Of a DNA stretch of 64,000 nucleotides, positions 53,914 through 63,020 are shown in pieces (the stretch's first letter is position 1; each line of letters begins with the position of its first letter). The position numbers were made by a program, and so were the translations under genes. Under the pieces are notes generated by a model, which saw nothing but the letters and a program-made list of their open reading frames with translations, was not told the origin of the DNA and did no database searches. This stretch comes from Magnetospirillum gryphiswaldense MSR-1 v2. Its GTDB lineage: Bacteria > Pseudomonadota > Alphaproteobacteria > Rhodospirillales > Magnetospirillaceae. The DNA is taken from contig NC_023065.1 of the NCBI RefSeq assembly GCF_000513295.1, forward strand, positions 1,054,001 to 1,118,000, written 5' to 3'.

Positions 53914-53929
53914 CGGGAAAGGGAACGAA

Positions 53930-54766
53930 ATGCATATCGTCGTCTGCATCAAGCAGGTTCCGGACAGCGCGCAGATTCGCGTGCATCCGGTCACCAACAC
54001 CATCATGCGTCAAGGTGTGCCGACCATCATCAATCCCTACGACCTTTTCTCGCTGGAAGAGGCGCTGCGTCTGCGCGACCAATTGGGCGGCAAGGTCACC
54101 GTCATCACCATGGGGCCGAAAATGGCCATCGAGGCCTTGAAGAAGTGCATCAGCTATGGTGCCGACGACGCCATCTTGCTGACCGACAAGGTGTTTGCCG
54201 GTTCCGATACCCTGGCCACCTCGTTCGCGCTGGCCTCGGCCATCGCCAAGATCGGCGAGACCGCCCCCGTCGACATGGTGTTCTGCGGCAAGCAAACCAT
54301 CGACGGCGATACCGCCCAGGTCGGGCCGGGCATCGCCCGCCGCCTGCACATGCAGCAGTTGACCTATGTGGCCCAGGTGGAAAAAGTCGACCTGGACAAG
54401 GGCGAGATCGTCGTCCATCGCCGGTCCGAAGGCGGGGTGCAGGTGCTGGCAACCAGGCTGCCCTGTCTGGTGACCATGCTGGAAGGCAGCAATGAGATGC
54501 GTTACGGCAGCATGGACGATCTGTTCCGCGCCGCCCGCTATGAGGTGGCGGAATGGGACCACAAGGCCGCCGGTATCTCCGTCACCGCCCAATGCGGCCT
54601 GAAAGGCTCGCCCACCGTGGTGAAGAAGGTGTTCGCACCGCCGGCCAAGGCGGTGAAGGCGGAAATGATCAAGACCGAGGGCAAGACCCCGCGGGAAGTG
54701 GCCGATGCCCTGCTGACCAGCGTGTTCGCCAAACACCCCAAGCTTGAGATGGAGATCGGACAATGA
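53930..54766 (+). CDS. fixA: Electron transfer flavoprotein beta subunit FixA
   Basis: A 278-residue ETF beta subunit. The start [51 protein letters not shown] and a C-terminal [10 protein letters not shown] tail are FixA-like. It holds a second nucleotide and contacts FixB. In diazotrophs FixABCX sends electrons from NADH to ferredoxin or flavodoxin by electron bifurcation. It is the first gene of the operon and overlaps fixB by four bases. Confidence 0.93.
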   Translation: MHIVVCIKQVPDSAQIRVHPVTNTIMRQGVPTIINPYDLFSLEEALRLRDQLGGKVTVITMGPKMAIEALKKCISYGADDAILLTDKVFAGSDTLATSFALASAIAKIGETAPVDMVFCGKQTIDGDTAQVGPGIARRLHMQQLTYVAQVEKVDLDKGEIVVHRRSEGGVQVLATRLPCLVTMLEGSNEMRYGSMDDLFRAARYEVAEWDHKAAGISVTAQCGLKGSPTVVKKVFAPPAKAVKAEMIKTEGKTPREVADALLTSVFAKHPKLEMEIGQ

Positions 54767-55863
54767 GCGCCGAGGACCAGGATCAGGAACAGACCCCCGT
54801 CGCCGCCGCGCCGCGTCGTGGCGATGGCGCCGATCTCAGCGTCTATCACGGTGTCTGGGTGTTCGTGGAACTGGAACGCGGCAAGGTCCACCCGGTATCG
54901 TGGGAATTGCTGGGCGAGGGCCGCAAGCTGGCCACCCATCTGGGCGTACCGCTGTCGGGCGTGGTGTTGGGGCCGGATGCGCCTGCGACGCTGGAAGCCT
55001 GCGACCATGCCTTCGAATACGGCGCCGATACCGTCTATCTGATGCGTGGCCCGGTGCTGACCGATTATCGCACCGATCCCTATACCGCTGGGTTGACCGA
55101 TCTGGTCAATACCTTCAAGCCGGAAATCATGCTGCTGGGGGCCTCGACCCTGGGGCGCGATCTGGCCGGCGCCTTGGCCACCACCTTGGCCACCGGTCTG
55201 ACCGCCGATTGCACCGAATTGCGTATCGACGACGAAACCCGGTCGCTGGCCGCCACCCGTCCGACCTTCGGCGGTTCGTTGCTGTGCACCATCCATACGC
55301 TGGAATACCGCCCGCAGATGGCCACCGTGCGCCCGCGCGTCATGGCCATGCCCGACCGCGTTCCCGGTAAGCGCGGCCAGATCATCGAACATCAGCCGAA
55401 GATGCCGGAAGAGGACGTGATCACCAAGATCCTGTCCTTCATCCCCGATTCGGACGCGGAAAAGGCCCAACTGGCTTATGCCGACATTGTCGTCGCTGGT
55501 GGCCGGGGCCTGGGCAAGCCGGAAAACTTCAAGCTGGTGCAGGATTTGGCCGCCGTTCTCGGCGGTGATTACGGTGGGTCGCGCCCGGTCACCCATGCCG
55601 GCTGGATCAGCGCCGACCGCCAGATCGGCCAGACCGGCAAGACCATCCGACCCAAGCTGTATATCGCCGCCGGTATCTCGGGGGCCATTCAGCACCGGGT
55701 GGGGGTGGAAGGCGCCGACGTCATCATCGCCATCAACAGCGATCCCAACGCCCCCATCTTTGACTTCGCCACCTTCGGCATCGTCGGCGATGCGTTGCAA
55801 ATCCTGCCGGCCCTGACCGAGGCGCTGCAAGAGCGTCTGGCGGCCCGCAAGGCGGCTCAATAG
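54763..55863 (+). CDS. fixB: Electron transfer flavoprotein alpha subunit FixB
   Basis: A 366-residue ETF alpha subunit. The C-terminal FAD-binding domain carries [22 protein letters not shown] (read in parts) and [13 protein letters not shown] with [13 protein letters not shown]. The N-terminal domain is of the Fix type, with an acidic extension ahead of it. ATGA overlap with fixA shows translational coupling. It shuttles electrons to FixC. Confidence 0.93.
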   Translation: MSAEDQDQEQTPVAAAPRRGDGADLSVYHGVWVFVELERGKVHPVSWELLGEGRKLATHLGVPLSGVVLGPDAPATLEACDHAFEYGADTVYLMRGPVLTDYRTDPYTAGLTDLVNTFKPEIMLLGASTLGRDLAGALATTLATGLTADCTELRIDDETRSLAATRPTFGGSLLCTIHTLEYRPQMATVRPRVMAMPDRVPGKRGQIIEHQPKMPEEDVITKILSFIPDSDAEKAQLAYADIVVAGGRGLGKPENFKLVQDLAAVLGGDYGGSRPVTHAGWISADRQIGQTGKTIRPKLYIAAGISGAIQHRVGVEGADVIIAINSDPNAPIFDFATFGIVGDALQILPALTEALQERLAARKAAQ

Positions 55864-55876
55864 GAGTAAATGAAGC

Positions 55877-57175
55877 ATGGCCGAGAAATTTGACGCCATC
55901 GTCATCGGCGCCGGACCGTCAGGCAATGCCGCCGCCCTGGTCATGGCCCGCGCCGGCATGAAGGTGTTGCAGCTCGAGCGCGGCGAATACCCGGGCTCGA
56001 AGAATGTTCAAGGCGCCATCCTCTATGCCGAGGCGCTGGAGCAGATCATCCCCAATTGTCGCCGCCAGGCGCCGATGGAACGTCCGATCATCGAACAGCG
56101 CATGTGGGTGCTGGACGACGAATCCTATGTGGGCTCCAACTATCGCGGCACCAAGAAAAAGGACGAGCCGCCGACCCGCTATACCGTCATCCGCGCCAAT
56201 ATCGACCGTTGGATGTCGAAGAAGGCCACCGATGCCGGTGTGTTGCTGATCTGCGAGGCCACCGTGCTCGACCTGATCAAGCAGGACGGTAAGGTGGTCG
56301 GCGTGCGCACCGACCGCCTGGGCGGCGACATCCTGGCCGACGTGGTGGTCCTGGCCGACGGCGTCAACTCGCTGATCGCCACCAAGGCCGGGCTGCGCCC
56401 GACCATCAAGGCCGCCGACGTGGCGCTGGCGGTGAAGGAAATGCATTTCCTGCCCAAGGAAGTGATCGAACAACGCTTCAACATCGCCAATGACGAAGGC
56501 GTGGTCATCGAGCTGTTCGGCAAGATCACCAAGGGTATGATGGGCACCGGCTTCTTGTACACCAACCGCGAATCCATCGCGTTGGGTATCGGCTGCATGG
56601 CCGACGATTTCAAGAAGGGCGGCATCACCCCCTATGACCTGCTGGATGCCATGAAGGCGCATCCGGCCATCAAGCCGCTGATCGCCGGTTCCGAGGTCAA
56701 GGAATATGCCGCCCATCTGATCCCCGAGGGTGGTTACAAGGCCATCCCCCAGGTTCATGGCGACGGCTGGCTGATCGTCGGTGATTCCGGTGGCTTCGTT
56801 AACGCCGTGCACCGCGAAGGGTCGAATTTGGCCATGACCTCTGGTCGTTTAGCTGCCGAAACGATCCTGAAGCTGAAGGACGAGGGCAAGCCCTTCACCG
56901 CCCAGCATCTGGCGCGTTACCGGGCGGCGCTGGAAGACAGCTTTGTCATGAAGGATTTGAAAAAATACAGGAACATGCCTGAGATTTTTCATGCAAATCC
57001 TCAATTTTTTACCACCTATCCCGAGCTTCTCAACAAGGCCGCCGCCACCATTCTCAAGGTCGACGGCATCGACAAGAAGACCAAGGAAAAGGAAATCGCC
57101 GGCGAATTCGTCAAGCGCCGGTCGCGGTTGGGGCTGTTGGGTGACGCCATCAAGCTGGTGAGGTCGTTCCGATGA
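55877..57175 (+). CDS. fixC: Electron transfer flavoprotein-quinone oxidoreductase FixC
   Basis: A 432-residue FAD protein of the ETF:quinone oxidoreductase type. The Rossmann start IVIGAGPSGNAAALVMARAG, the ERGEYPGSKNVQGAI loop, and the VADGVNSLIATKAG and DSGGFVNAVHREGSNLAMTSG segments are all typical. The membrane-associated branch of FixABCX passes one electron to quinone. It is 13 bases after fixB and overlaps fixX. Confidence 0.94.
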   Translation: MAEKFDAIVIGAGPSGNAAALVMARAGMKVLQLERGEYPGSKNVQGAILYAEALEQIIPNCRRQAPMERPIIEQRMWVLDDESYVGSNYRGTKKKDEPPTRYTVIRANIDRWMSKKATDAGVLLICEATVLDLIKQDGKVVGVRTDRLGGDILADVVVLADGVNSLIATKAGLRPTIKAADVALAVKEMHFLPKEVIEQRFNIANDEGVVIELFGKITKGMMGTGFLYTNRESIALGIGCMADDFKKGGITPYDLLDAMKAHPAIKPLIAGSEVKEYAAHLIPEGGYKAIPQVHGDGWLIVGDSGGFVNAVHREGSNLAMTSGRLAAETILKLKDEGKPFTAQHLARYRAALEDSFVMKDLKKYRNMPEIFHANPQFFTTYPELLNKAAATILKVDGIDKKTKEKEIAGEFVKRRSRLGLLGDAIKLVRSFR

Positions 57176-57456
57176 GCAAGGTCGAGGAAAAGCTTTTCGA
57201 GAACCGCTATCGCGTCGACGAAGGGCGCCCGCATATCGCCATCATCAGTGCCGATGTGTGCGAGGGCAAATGCACCGCCAAACAATGCACCTATTGCTGC
57301 CCGGCCGCCTGCTATGCGATTGAGAACGGTCGTGTGGTGCTGACCACCGATGGCTGCCTGGAATGCGGAACCTGTCGGGTCATCTGCGACGACCATTTCA
57401 ATATCGAATGGTCTTATCCGCGCGGCGGCTTCGGCATTTTGTATAAGTTCGGCTGA
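57172..57456 (+). CDS. fixX: Ferredoxin-like protein FixX
   Basis: A 94-residue ferredoxin partner of FixC. Ten cysteines are present, including Cys30, Cys34, Cys39, Cys43 and Cys47 and the second set Cys62, Cys65, Cys68 and Cys72 (GCLECGTCRVIC). The end YPRGGFGILYKFG is the FixX hallmark. It closes the fix operon. Confidence 0.94.
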   Translation: MSKVEEKLFENRYRVDEGRPHIAIISADVCEGKCTAKQCTYCCPAACYAIENGRVVLTTDGCLECGTCRVICDDHFNIEWSYPRGGFGILYKFG

Positions 57457-57459
57457 CCG

Positions 57460-57474
57460 CACGTCTTCGACGTG
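57460..57474. terminator. Small hairpin between convergent fixX and protease genes
   Basis: CACGTC (57460-57465) and GACGTG (57469-57474) form a six-pair stem with a TTC loop, followed by ACGTTT on the plus strand. It is a weak terminator candidate; only 28 bases separate the two stops. Confidence 0.4.
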
Positions 57475-57484
57475 ACGTTTACCG

Positions 57485-59095
57485 TCAGTTCTCGCACTCC
57501 ACATAGGCGGCGAATTTGCGGGCCATGTCACCCACATCGGCCACCGACAAGGCTGGCCCCGGTGCGTTGGTGGTATAGGCGATCTTATTCTCGTCCAAAA
57601 ATTTGCGCGCCAGTTCGCCCTTGATGGCGAAATTGACGTTCTGCGGAATGGCGCCCGAGTTGTCGGCCACCTTCATGGCGTTCAGCGTCGACACCACGAT
57701 GCCCACCACATTGCCGCTCATGTCGGTGAGCGGACCGCCGGAATTGCCGCGTTGGATGGGGGCGGTGACCTGATAGTGGCGTTTGTCGCCGCGCAATCCG
57801 TTCTGGGCGCTGATGACACCGGCGGTGATGTTGGGCTCACGCGACAGCAAGGACGACAGCGGAAAGCCGATGGCGACGACGCTGTCACCCGAGCGCATGG
57901 CCGCACCATCGCGGAAGCGGGCGCTGTCACTGGAGCGTAAGGTGGTGTTGAGCGCCGCCAGATCGTTGACGTCGTCGCGGGCGATGACGCTGGCAGCCAG
58001 GATCTGGGTGCCTTCACCCAAGCTGACCTTGATGTTGCGGCACGACTTGACCACGTGGGAATTGGTCAGCACCACACCATCGCGGTTGATCACCACACCC
58101 GAGCCAGCGTTGCGCTGCGGGCGCGGCGGCGCGCTTTCCGTTGCCTTGTCGGTCTTGGCCGCGTCGCTGGCATCGCCGGGGGCCTGCGGACGCGGTGACC
58201 ATTTCGCCGCTTTTTCTGTGGCGGTACGTTCCTGGTCGGGGGTGACTTGCTGGCGGGCCTTTTCCCTGGCCTCGGTATATTTGGTCTTGTCGTTGGGTTT
58301 AGCCTGACGTTCGGCCAGGATGTAATAGTAATAGGCGGTTTCCACGTCCTTGGCGCTGCCGACGCCGTTGAATTTGGCGTGGGCCATGTTCAACAGCGAG
58401 GCCGGGTCGCCCTGATTGGCCGACCGCTCGAACCAGCGCACCGCCTCGGCCCGGTCCTGGGCGATGCCGTTGCCGGTCCACAGGGCGGCGCCATACAGGT
58501 TTTGCGCCACCAGATGACCACGTTCGGCGGCTTTTTTCAGCCAGGGCAGGGCGACGGCCTTGTCGGCGGGTACGCCGCGACCGTGCCAATAGGCGATGCC
58601 CAGGGTTTCCCAACTGGCGGAAATGCCCATATCGGCTGATTTGTGCAGGTATTCCACCGCCTTGGCTTCATTTTTGGCGACGCCGTTGCCCTGGAAATAG
58701 AGCTGCCCCAGATTATTGAGCGCATTGGGCTGGTTCTGGTCGGCGGCACGGCTGAACAGGATCAGGGCGCGGGCCGGGTCGCGCGGCACACCGTTGCCGT
58801 GGAAATAGAGGCCCCCCAAAGTATTTTGGGCCAGGGCATCGCCCTTGTCGGCGGCTTCGGTCAACAGCTTGACCGCTTGCGCCACGTCTTTGGTGATGCC
58901 ATTGCCATGCAGCAGCATGTGGCCCAGGCGCGATTGCGCCACCGCGTCGCCGCTTTGGGCCAGGGGCTGGAATTCACGCAAGGCAGCGGGCCAGTCGCGG
59001 CGCTGATAGGCGCTCAGACCTTCCTCGATTCCAGCCCAGCCATCCGTTGCCAGCAAGCCCAAGGTCAAGGCTAGCAAGGCGGTACGTGTTTTCAT
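57485..59095 (-). CDS. Sel1-repeat protein with a trypsin-like protease domain
   Basis: A 536-residue exported protein. The signal peptide (TALLALTLGLLATDGWAG region) starts at the ATG at 59095. Residues about 30-270 contain six or seven Sel1-like repeats (for example AQAVKLLTEAADKGDALAQN), which form a helical scaffold for protein binding. Residues about 350-510 form a chymotrypsin-fold protease with the triad: histidine in LTNSHVVKSC, aspartate in DVNDLAAL and serine in QRGNSGGPLTDM. There is no PDZ domain, so this is not DegP. It lies between the fix and por operons and runs in the direction of por. A housekeeping or quality-control role in the periplasm is inferred; substrates are unknown. 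Confidence 0.85.
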   Translation of the reverse strand: MKTRTALLALTLGLLATDGWAGIEEGLSAYQRRDWPAALREFQPLAQSGDAVAQSRLGHMLLHGNGITKDVAQAVKLLTEAADKGDALAQNTLGGLYFHGNGVPRDPARALILFSRAADQNQPNALNNLGQLYFQGNGVAKNEAKAVEYLHKSADMGISASWETLGIAYWHGRGVPADKAVALPWLKKAAERGHLVAQNLYGAALWTGNGIAQDRAEAVRWFERSANQGDPASLLNMAHAKFNGVGSAKDVETAYYYYILAERQAKPNDKTKYTEAREKARQQVTPDQERTATEKAAKWSPRPQAPGDASDAAKTDKATESAPPRPQRNAGSGVVINRDGVVLTNSHVVKSCRNIKVSLGEGTQILAASVIARDDVNDLAALNTTLRSSDSARFRDGAAMRSGDSVVAIGFPLSSLLSREPNITAGVISAQNGLRGDKRHYQVTAPIQRGNSGGPLTDMSGNVVGIVVSTLNAMKVADNSGAIPQNVNFAIKGELARKFLDENKIAYTTNAPGPALSVADVGDMARKFAAYVECEN

Positions 59096-59099
59096 GCCC

Positions 59100-59138
59100 A
59101 AAATCCTCGGTGGATACCAGAGCCGAGTATCCACCGAG
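59100..59138 (-). terminator. Rho-independent terminator of the por operon
   Basis: A perfect 12-base-pair stem lies between the last por gene and the protease gene: CTCGGTGGATAC at 59106-59117 and GTATCCACCGAG at 59127-59138, with a nine-base loop. On the minus strand it is followed by GATTTT, so it terminates the por transcript before the protease gene starts at 59095. Confidence 0.8.
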
Positions 59139-59158
59139 TGGACCGCTTCGCCAACCCG

Positions 59159-60862
59159 CTATTCTTCCGCCTGCATGGAAATGAAGCCGCAGGGGCATTC
59201 CTTGGCGCACAGGCCGCAGCCCTTGCAGTACTCGTAATCGAAAAGATAGTGGCTGCCGTCCTTCGCCATCTCGGATGTTTTCAGCACCGCGTTGTCCGGG
59301 CACAGGGTCCAGCAATTGTCGCAAGCCAGGCAATTGCCGCAGGAAAAACAGCGCTGCGCCTCGGCCATGGCTTGGGCGCTGTTCGGTCCACCCTCGATCT
59401 CGGCACTGTCGTTGCGTTGTTCCAACGGCAGGGTCGGCAGGTCGATGCGTGGACTGGACTCGTAATAGGACAGATTAAGGGATGCATAGGGCAGGGGGGG
59501 ACGGTTTTCTTCCACCGGATCGCGTCGAGACAACAGGGCATCGATCCCTTCGGCGGCGCGGCGACCATCGCCGATGGCGGCACTGACCGTGCCGTTGGGA
59601 TAGGCTTTCAGGCGGTCGCGGGCGTCGCCACCGGCAAACAGACCGGGTTGTCCCTCGATGCGGCCGAACATGTCCACCGGCAGAAAGTCACGCTGGCGCA
59701 AGATGTATTCCAGACCGGTGGCATCGACCACTTCACCAATGGCCGGCACCACCATGTCCACATGCAGCACGGTTTCCGTGCCCTCGAACGACACGCGGGA
59801 TTTGCGGCCACTGCCATCGGGCAGTTTTTTCAGCCGTACCATCTCGACGCCGACCACTTTCGAACCACGCATGATCAGTCGGTTGATGGTGCGGTGTGGG
59901 TGGAACTGGACGCCCTCCTCGATGGCTTGTTCCAATTCGCGCGGCACCACGTTCAAGACGTCGTCCGCGTCGGTGTCGGGGCCGGGCAGGCCCGAGGCGG
60001 TGACCACATGGACGTCGCGGATGCCGGCTCGGCGCATGACCCGGGCCAGATCCACGGCGGTATTACCGCCGCCATGGATGACCACGGCATTAGGTTTGGG
60101 TAAAGCCCCCACCGCCAGCCATTCGCGCAGTAGCGCCAAGCCTTCGTGCAGATCGGCGGGGACGGCGCCGTCCACATCCCAGTGACGGCTTTTGCCAGCC
60201 CCCACACCCAGGAACACCGCATCGAATTCCGAGCGCAATTCATCCAAGGTGACGTCTCGACCCAAGGCGGTGCGCGGACGGAATTCGATGCCAGTGCGTA
60301 ACAGTCGCCCGATTTCGGCGTCGATGACCGCACGCGGCAGACGGGTGGGCGGGATGGCGGAACGCAGCAAACCGCCCGGTTCGGGCAATGAATCGAAAAG
60401 CACCACGTTGTATTTTCGCTGCGTCAAATGATAGGCCGCCGACAGGCCGGCGGGACCGGCACCGACGATCGCCACCCGTTCCGCCCGGATTTCCCCACCC
60501 CGACGCGGATAGGACCAGTTGTTGCGGATGGCCTCGTCGCCCAGCCAGCGTTCGATGCCGTGAATGGCGATGGGCTGGTCGAGATGACCGCGATTGCAGG
60601 CACTTTCACACGGATGGGGGCAGACACGCCCGGTGATTGCCGGCAATGGGTTGGTGGTGACCAACTGTTCCCAAGCCTTTTGCGGTTTGCCTTCCTGCAA
60701 CAGCGCCAACCAGGCCTGCTGATCCTCGCCCGCCGGGCAGGCGCCGTGGCACGGCGCGGTGGCATGGACATGCACCGGCTTGGCGCTGCGCCAGGTGCCG
60801 GTCTTGAAGGCCAGGGACGAGCCGGCGTGGGCAAAGGCGCCGCGATTCATGGTGATGGGCAT
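59159..60862 (-). CDS. GltD-like NAD(P)H flavoprotein fused to a 2[4Fe-4S] ferredoxin (PorD-type)
   Basis: A 567-residue fusion. The N-terminal part has the cysteine set Cys38, Cys42, Cys81, Cys85 and Cys89 of GltD/DPD-type Fe-S domains. The flavin loop VAIVGAGPAGLSAAYHL is at 130-146 and a second nucleotide site HGGGNTAVDLARV at about 263-275. The end carries two [4Fe-4S] clusters: Cys511/514/517/521 and Cys546/549/552/556, in a PorD-like ferredoxin. The protein probably links the 2-oxoacid:ferredoxin oxidoreductase to NAD(P)H. The start has GAGGG before ATG. It is last in the por operon. Confidence 0.88.
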   Translation of the reverse strand: MPITMNRGAFAHAGSSLAFKTGTWRSAKPVHVHATAPCHGACPAGEDQQAWLALLQEGKPQKAWEQLVTTNPLPAITGRVCPHPCESACNRGHLDQPIAIHGIERWLGDEAIRNNWSYPRRGGEIRAERVAIVGAGPAGLSAAYHLTQRKYNVVLFDSLPEPGGLLRSAIPPTRLPRAVIDAEIGRLLRTGIEFRPRTALGRDVTLDELRSEFDAVFLGVGAGKSRHWDVDGAVPADLHEGLALLREWLAVGALPKPNAVVIHGGGNTAVDLARVMRRAGIRDVHVVTASGLPGPDTDADDVLNVVPRELEQAIEEGVQFHPHRTINRLIMRGSKVVGVEMVRLKKLPDGSGRKSRVSFEGTETVLHVDMVVPAIGEVVDATGLEYILRQRDFLPVDMFGRIEGQPGLFAGGDARDRLKAYPNGTVSAAIGDGRRAAEGIDALLSRRDPVEENRPPLPYASLNLSYYESSPRIDLPTLPLEQRNDSAEIEGGPNSAQAMAEAQRCFSCGNCLACDNCWTLCPDNAVLKTSEMAKDGSHYLFDYEYCKGCGLCAKECPCGFISMQAEE

Positions 60863-60876
60863 GGCTTTTCCCTCTC

Positions 60877-61860
60877 TCAGGCTCGGGCTGGGCCGCCACG
60901 GCGCACCGTGTCGGCGCCGTCGGCATCGAACGGATCGTCACCGTCGCCAAACAGGCCATAGCGTTCCATGTTGTAATCGGCCAGGGCTTGCAGATGCTCG
61001 CGCTCTTCCCGCGCCCGATGGTCGCTGTCAACGAACAGATGACGGAAGCGGCCTTGCAGCTTCAGATATTCGGTGACCGGCACCTTTTGCCGTAGCGGCA
61101 TCACCGAGGCCACTTCGCCCCGTTCCAATTCCACCAGCGGGAACAGTCCGGTCTGCACCGCTAGGCGGGCCACCTGGATCGTTTCGCTGCCGTCATGGCC
61201 CCATCCGAGCGGGCAGGGGGAGTGAACCAGCAGGAAGGTGGGACCGTCGATTTCCATGGCCCGGCGTACCTTACGGCGCAAATCCTGGGGGTAGGCGACC
61301 GAGGCGCTGGCGGCATAAGGGATGTGGTGGGCGGCGATGATGGACAGCAGGTCCTTTTTCAGGTGCCTCTTGCCCATGCGCTCCTTGCCCGGCGGCGAGG
61401 TGGTGGTCATCGCCGCATGCGGGGTCGAGCCCGAACGCTGGATGCCGGTATTCATATAGGCTTCGTTGTCGTAGCAGACGTAAAGCACGTTGTGCATGCG
61501 TTCCAGCATGCCCGACAGCGCCTGGAAGCCGATATCGAAGGTACCGCCGTCACCGCCCATGGCGATGACCTTGCTGCGCCGCCCTTGCGCCTTCAACGCC
61601 GCCTCGACGCCCGAAGCGATGGCCGCCGAGTTCTCGAACAGGGAATGCAGCCACGGCACCCGCCACGCCGATTGCGGCCACGGCGTGGTGAACACTTCCA
61701 GGCAGCCGGTGGCGTTGGTCAGGATGACGTCGGGGCCGGCGGATTCGGTGACCAGGCGGGCGGCTAGGGCCTCGCCACAGCCCTGACAGGCGCGATGGCC
61801 GGCCTCGAGCCCGCGAAACCGTGGTTGACGGGCACGGGGATCGTTGTTGGCTTGGGTCAT
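60877..61860 (-). CDS. porB: 2-oxoacid:ferredoxin oxidoreductase beta subunit
   Basis: A 327-residue thiamine-diphosphate subunit. The start HRACQGCGEALAARL carries cluster cysteines. The TPP fold shows IAMGGDGGTFDIGFQALSG and YDNEAYMNTGIQRSGST. The basic motif is that of pyruvate:ferredoxin oxidoreductases. It overlaps the alpha gene by ATGA. The C-terminus ends in a proline/arginine tail. Confidence 0.92.
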   Translation of the reverse strand: MTQANNDPRARQPRFRGLEAGHRACQGCGEALAARLVTESAGPDVILTNATGCLEVFTTPWPQSAWRVPWLHSLFENSAAIASGVEAALKAQGRRSKVIAMGGDGGTFDIGFQALSGMLERMHNVLYVCYDNEAYMNTGIQRSGSTPHAAMTTTSPPGKERMGKRHLKKDLLSIIAAHHIPYAASASVAYPQDLRRKVRRAMEIDGPTFLLVHSPCPLGWGHDGSETIQVARLAVQTGLFPLVELERGEVASVMPLRQKVPVTEYLKLQGRFRHLFVDSDHRAREEREHLQALADYNMERYGLFGDGDDPFDADGADTVRRGGPARA

Positions 61861-63020
61861 GGCACCTCTCCCAGCTTGGCCGGTTCCAGGTCGAGAATAC
61901 GGAAGCCGCCATCCTCGCTCGGTACGTCGAGCAGACGCGGCCACATTTCCAGCGGCACGTCGCGCCCGCCCAGGCCGATGGCCACGTTGTGGATGCGAGG
62001 CATCTTGGCCATGCCCGACAGGGCCGCCTTGATCTCGCCGCCCAAGATGCCGCCGAAACCGGGCGACAAGGCGCGATCGACCACCACCAGATCGCTCAGG
62101 CCGGCGCAGGCCTCGCGCAAGGCCTGATCGGGCAGGGGGCGGAAGGCGCGCAGGTTGATCAGCTTGGCTTTCTTCCTGGTTTTCAGCGTGTCCAGCGCCT
62201 CGCGGAAGGTGGACACCACCGAGCCCATGGCCAAAACGCCGATCTTGGCGTTTTCCGGCCCCTCCACGGTTAACAGACCGCCAGCGCTGCGCCCGGTCAG
62301 GGTTTGCCATTCGCGGTCAACGTCAACAATGGTTGACGTGGCAGCCATCAAGGCCTGATGGGCGAGGTGACGGGTCTCGGAGAAATATTCCGGTCCCACA
62401 AGGGTGCCCAGGGACAGTGGGTTTTTCGGGTCGAGCATGCGGTCGAAACGAAATGGCGGCAGATAGCGATCGACCACGTCCTGGTCTGGGATTTCCAGGG
62501 GTTCCAGGGTATGGGTGAGGATGAAGCCGTCCATGCACACCATCACCGGCAATTCGGTGGCCTCGGCGATGCGGAAGGCCTGGATGCTGGTGTCGATCGC
62601 TTCCTGGTTATCGGCGCAATGCAGTTGAATCCAGCCGCAATCACGCACCGCCATGGAATCGGAATGATCGTTCCAGATGTTGATGGGGGCGCCGATGGCC
62701 CGGTTGGCGCAGGTCAGCACCACCGGCAGGCGCATGCCCGAGATGTTGAACAAGACCTCGGTCATCAGCAAAATACCTTGCGACGACGACGCGGTATAAG
62801 CGCGTGAGCCGGCGGCCGACGCGCCCAAGGCGACGGAAGCGGCGGAAAACTCGCTTTCCACGCTGACCAGCTCGGTTTGCAACTTGCCGTCGGCCACCAG
62901 CTTCGAGATGTTCTCGACGATATGGGTCTGCGGTGTGATCGGATAGGCGGCGACCACGCCGGGACGGCAGCGGGCAACGGCGCGGGCGATGGCGGCCGAT
63001 CCCTCGAGGGCTTCAAGCAT
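61857..63020 (-). CDS. porA: 2-oxoacid:ferredoxin oxidoreductase alpha subunit
   Basis: A 387-residue subunit. The N-terminal domain shows CRPGVVAAYPITPQTHIVE, SAASVALGASAAGSRAYTAS and SSQGILLMTEVLFNISGMRL, and NIWNDHSDSMAVRDCGWIQ is in the substrate domain; such features are pyruvate-type rather than 2-oxoglutarate-type. The ATG at 63020 fits; the frame to 63047 is longer by nine residues. Its start overlaps the gamma gene by eight bases. Confidence 0.92.
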   Translation of the reverse strand: MLEALEGSAAIARAVARCRPGVVAAYPITPQTHIVENISKLVADGKLQTELVSVESEFSAASVALGASAAGSRAYTASSSQGILLMTEVLFNISGMRLPVVLTCANRAIGAPINIWNDHSDSMAVRDCGWIQLHCADNQEAIDTSIQAFRIAEATELPVMVCMDGFILTHTLEPLEIPDQDVVDRYLPPFRFDRMLDPKNPLSLGTLVGPEYFSETRHLAHQALMAATSTIVDVDREWQTLTGRSAGGLLTVEGPENAKIGVLAMGSVVSTFREALDTLKTRKKAKLINLRAFRPLPDQALREACAGLSDLVVVDRALSPGFGGILGGEIKAALSGMAKMPRIHNVAIGLGGRDVPLEMWPRLLDVPSEDGGFRILDLEPAKLGEVP

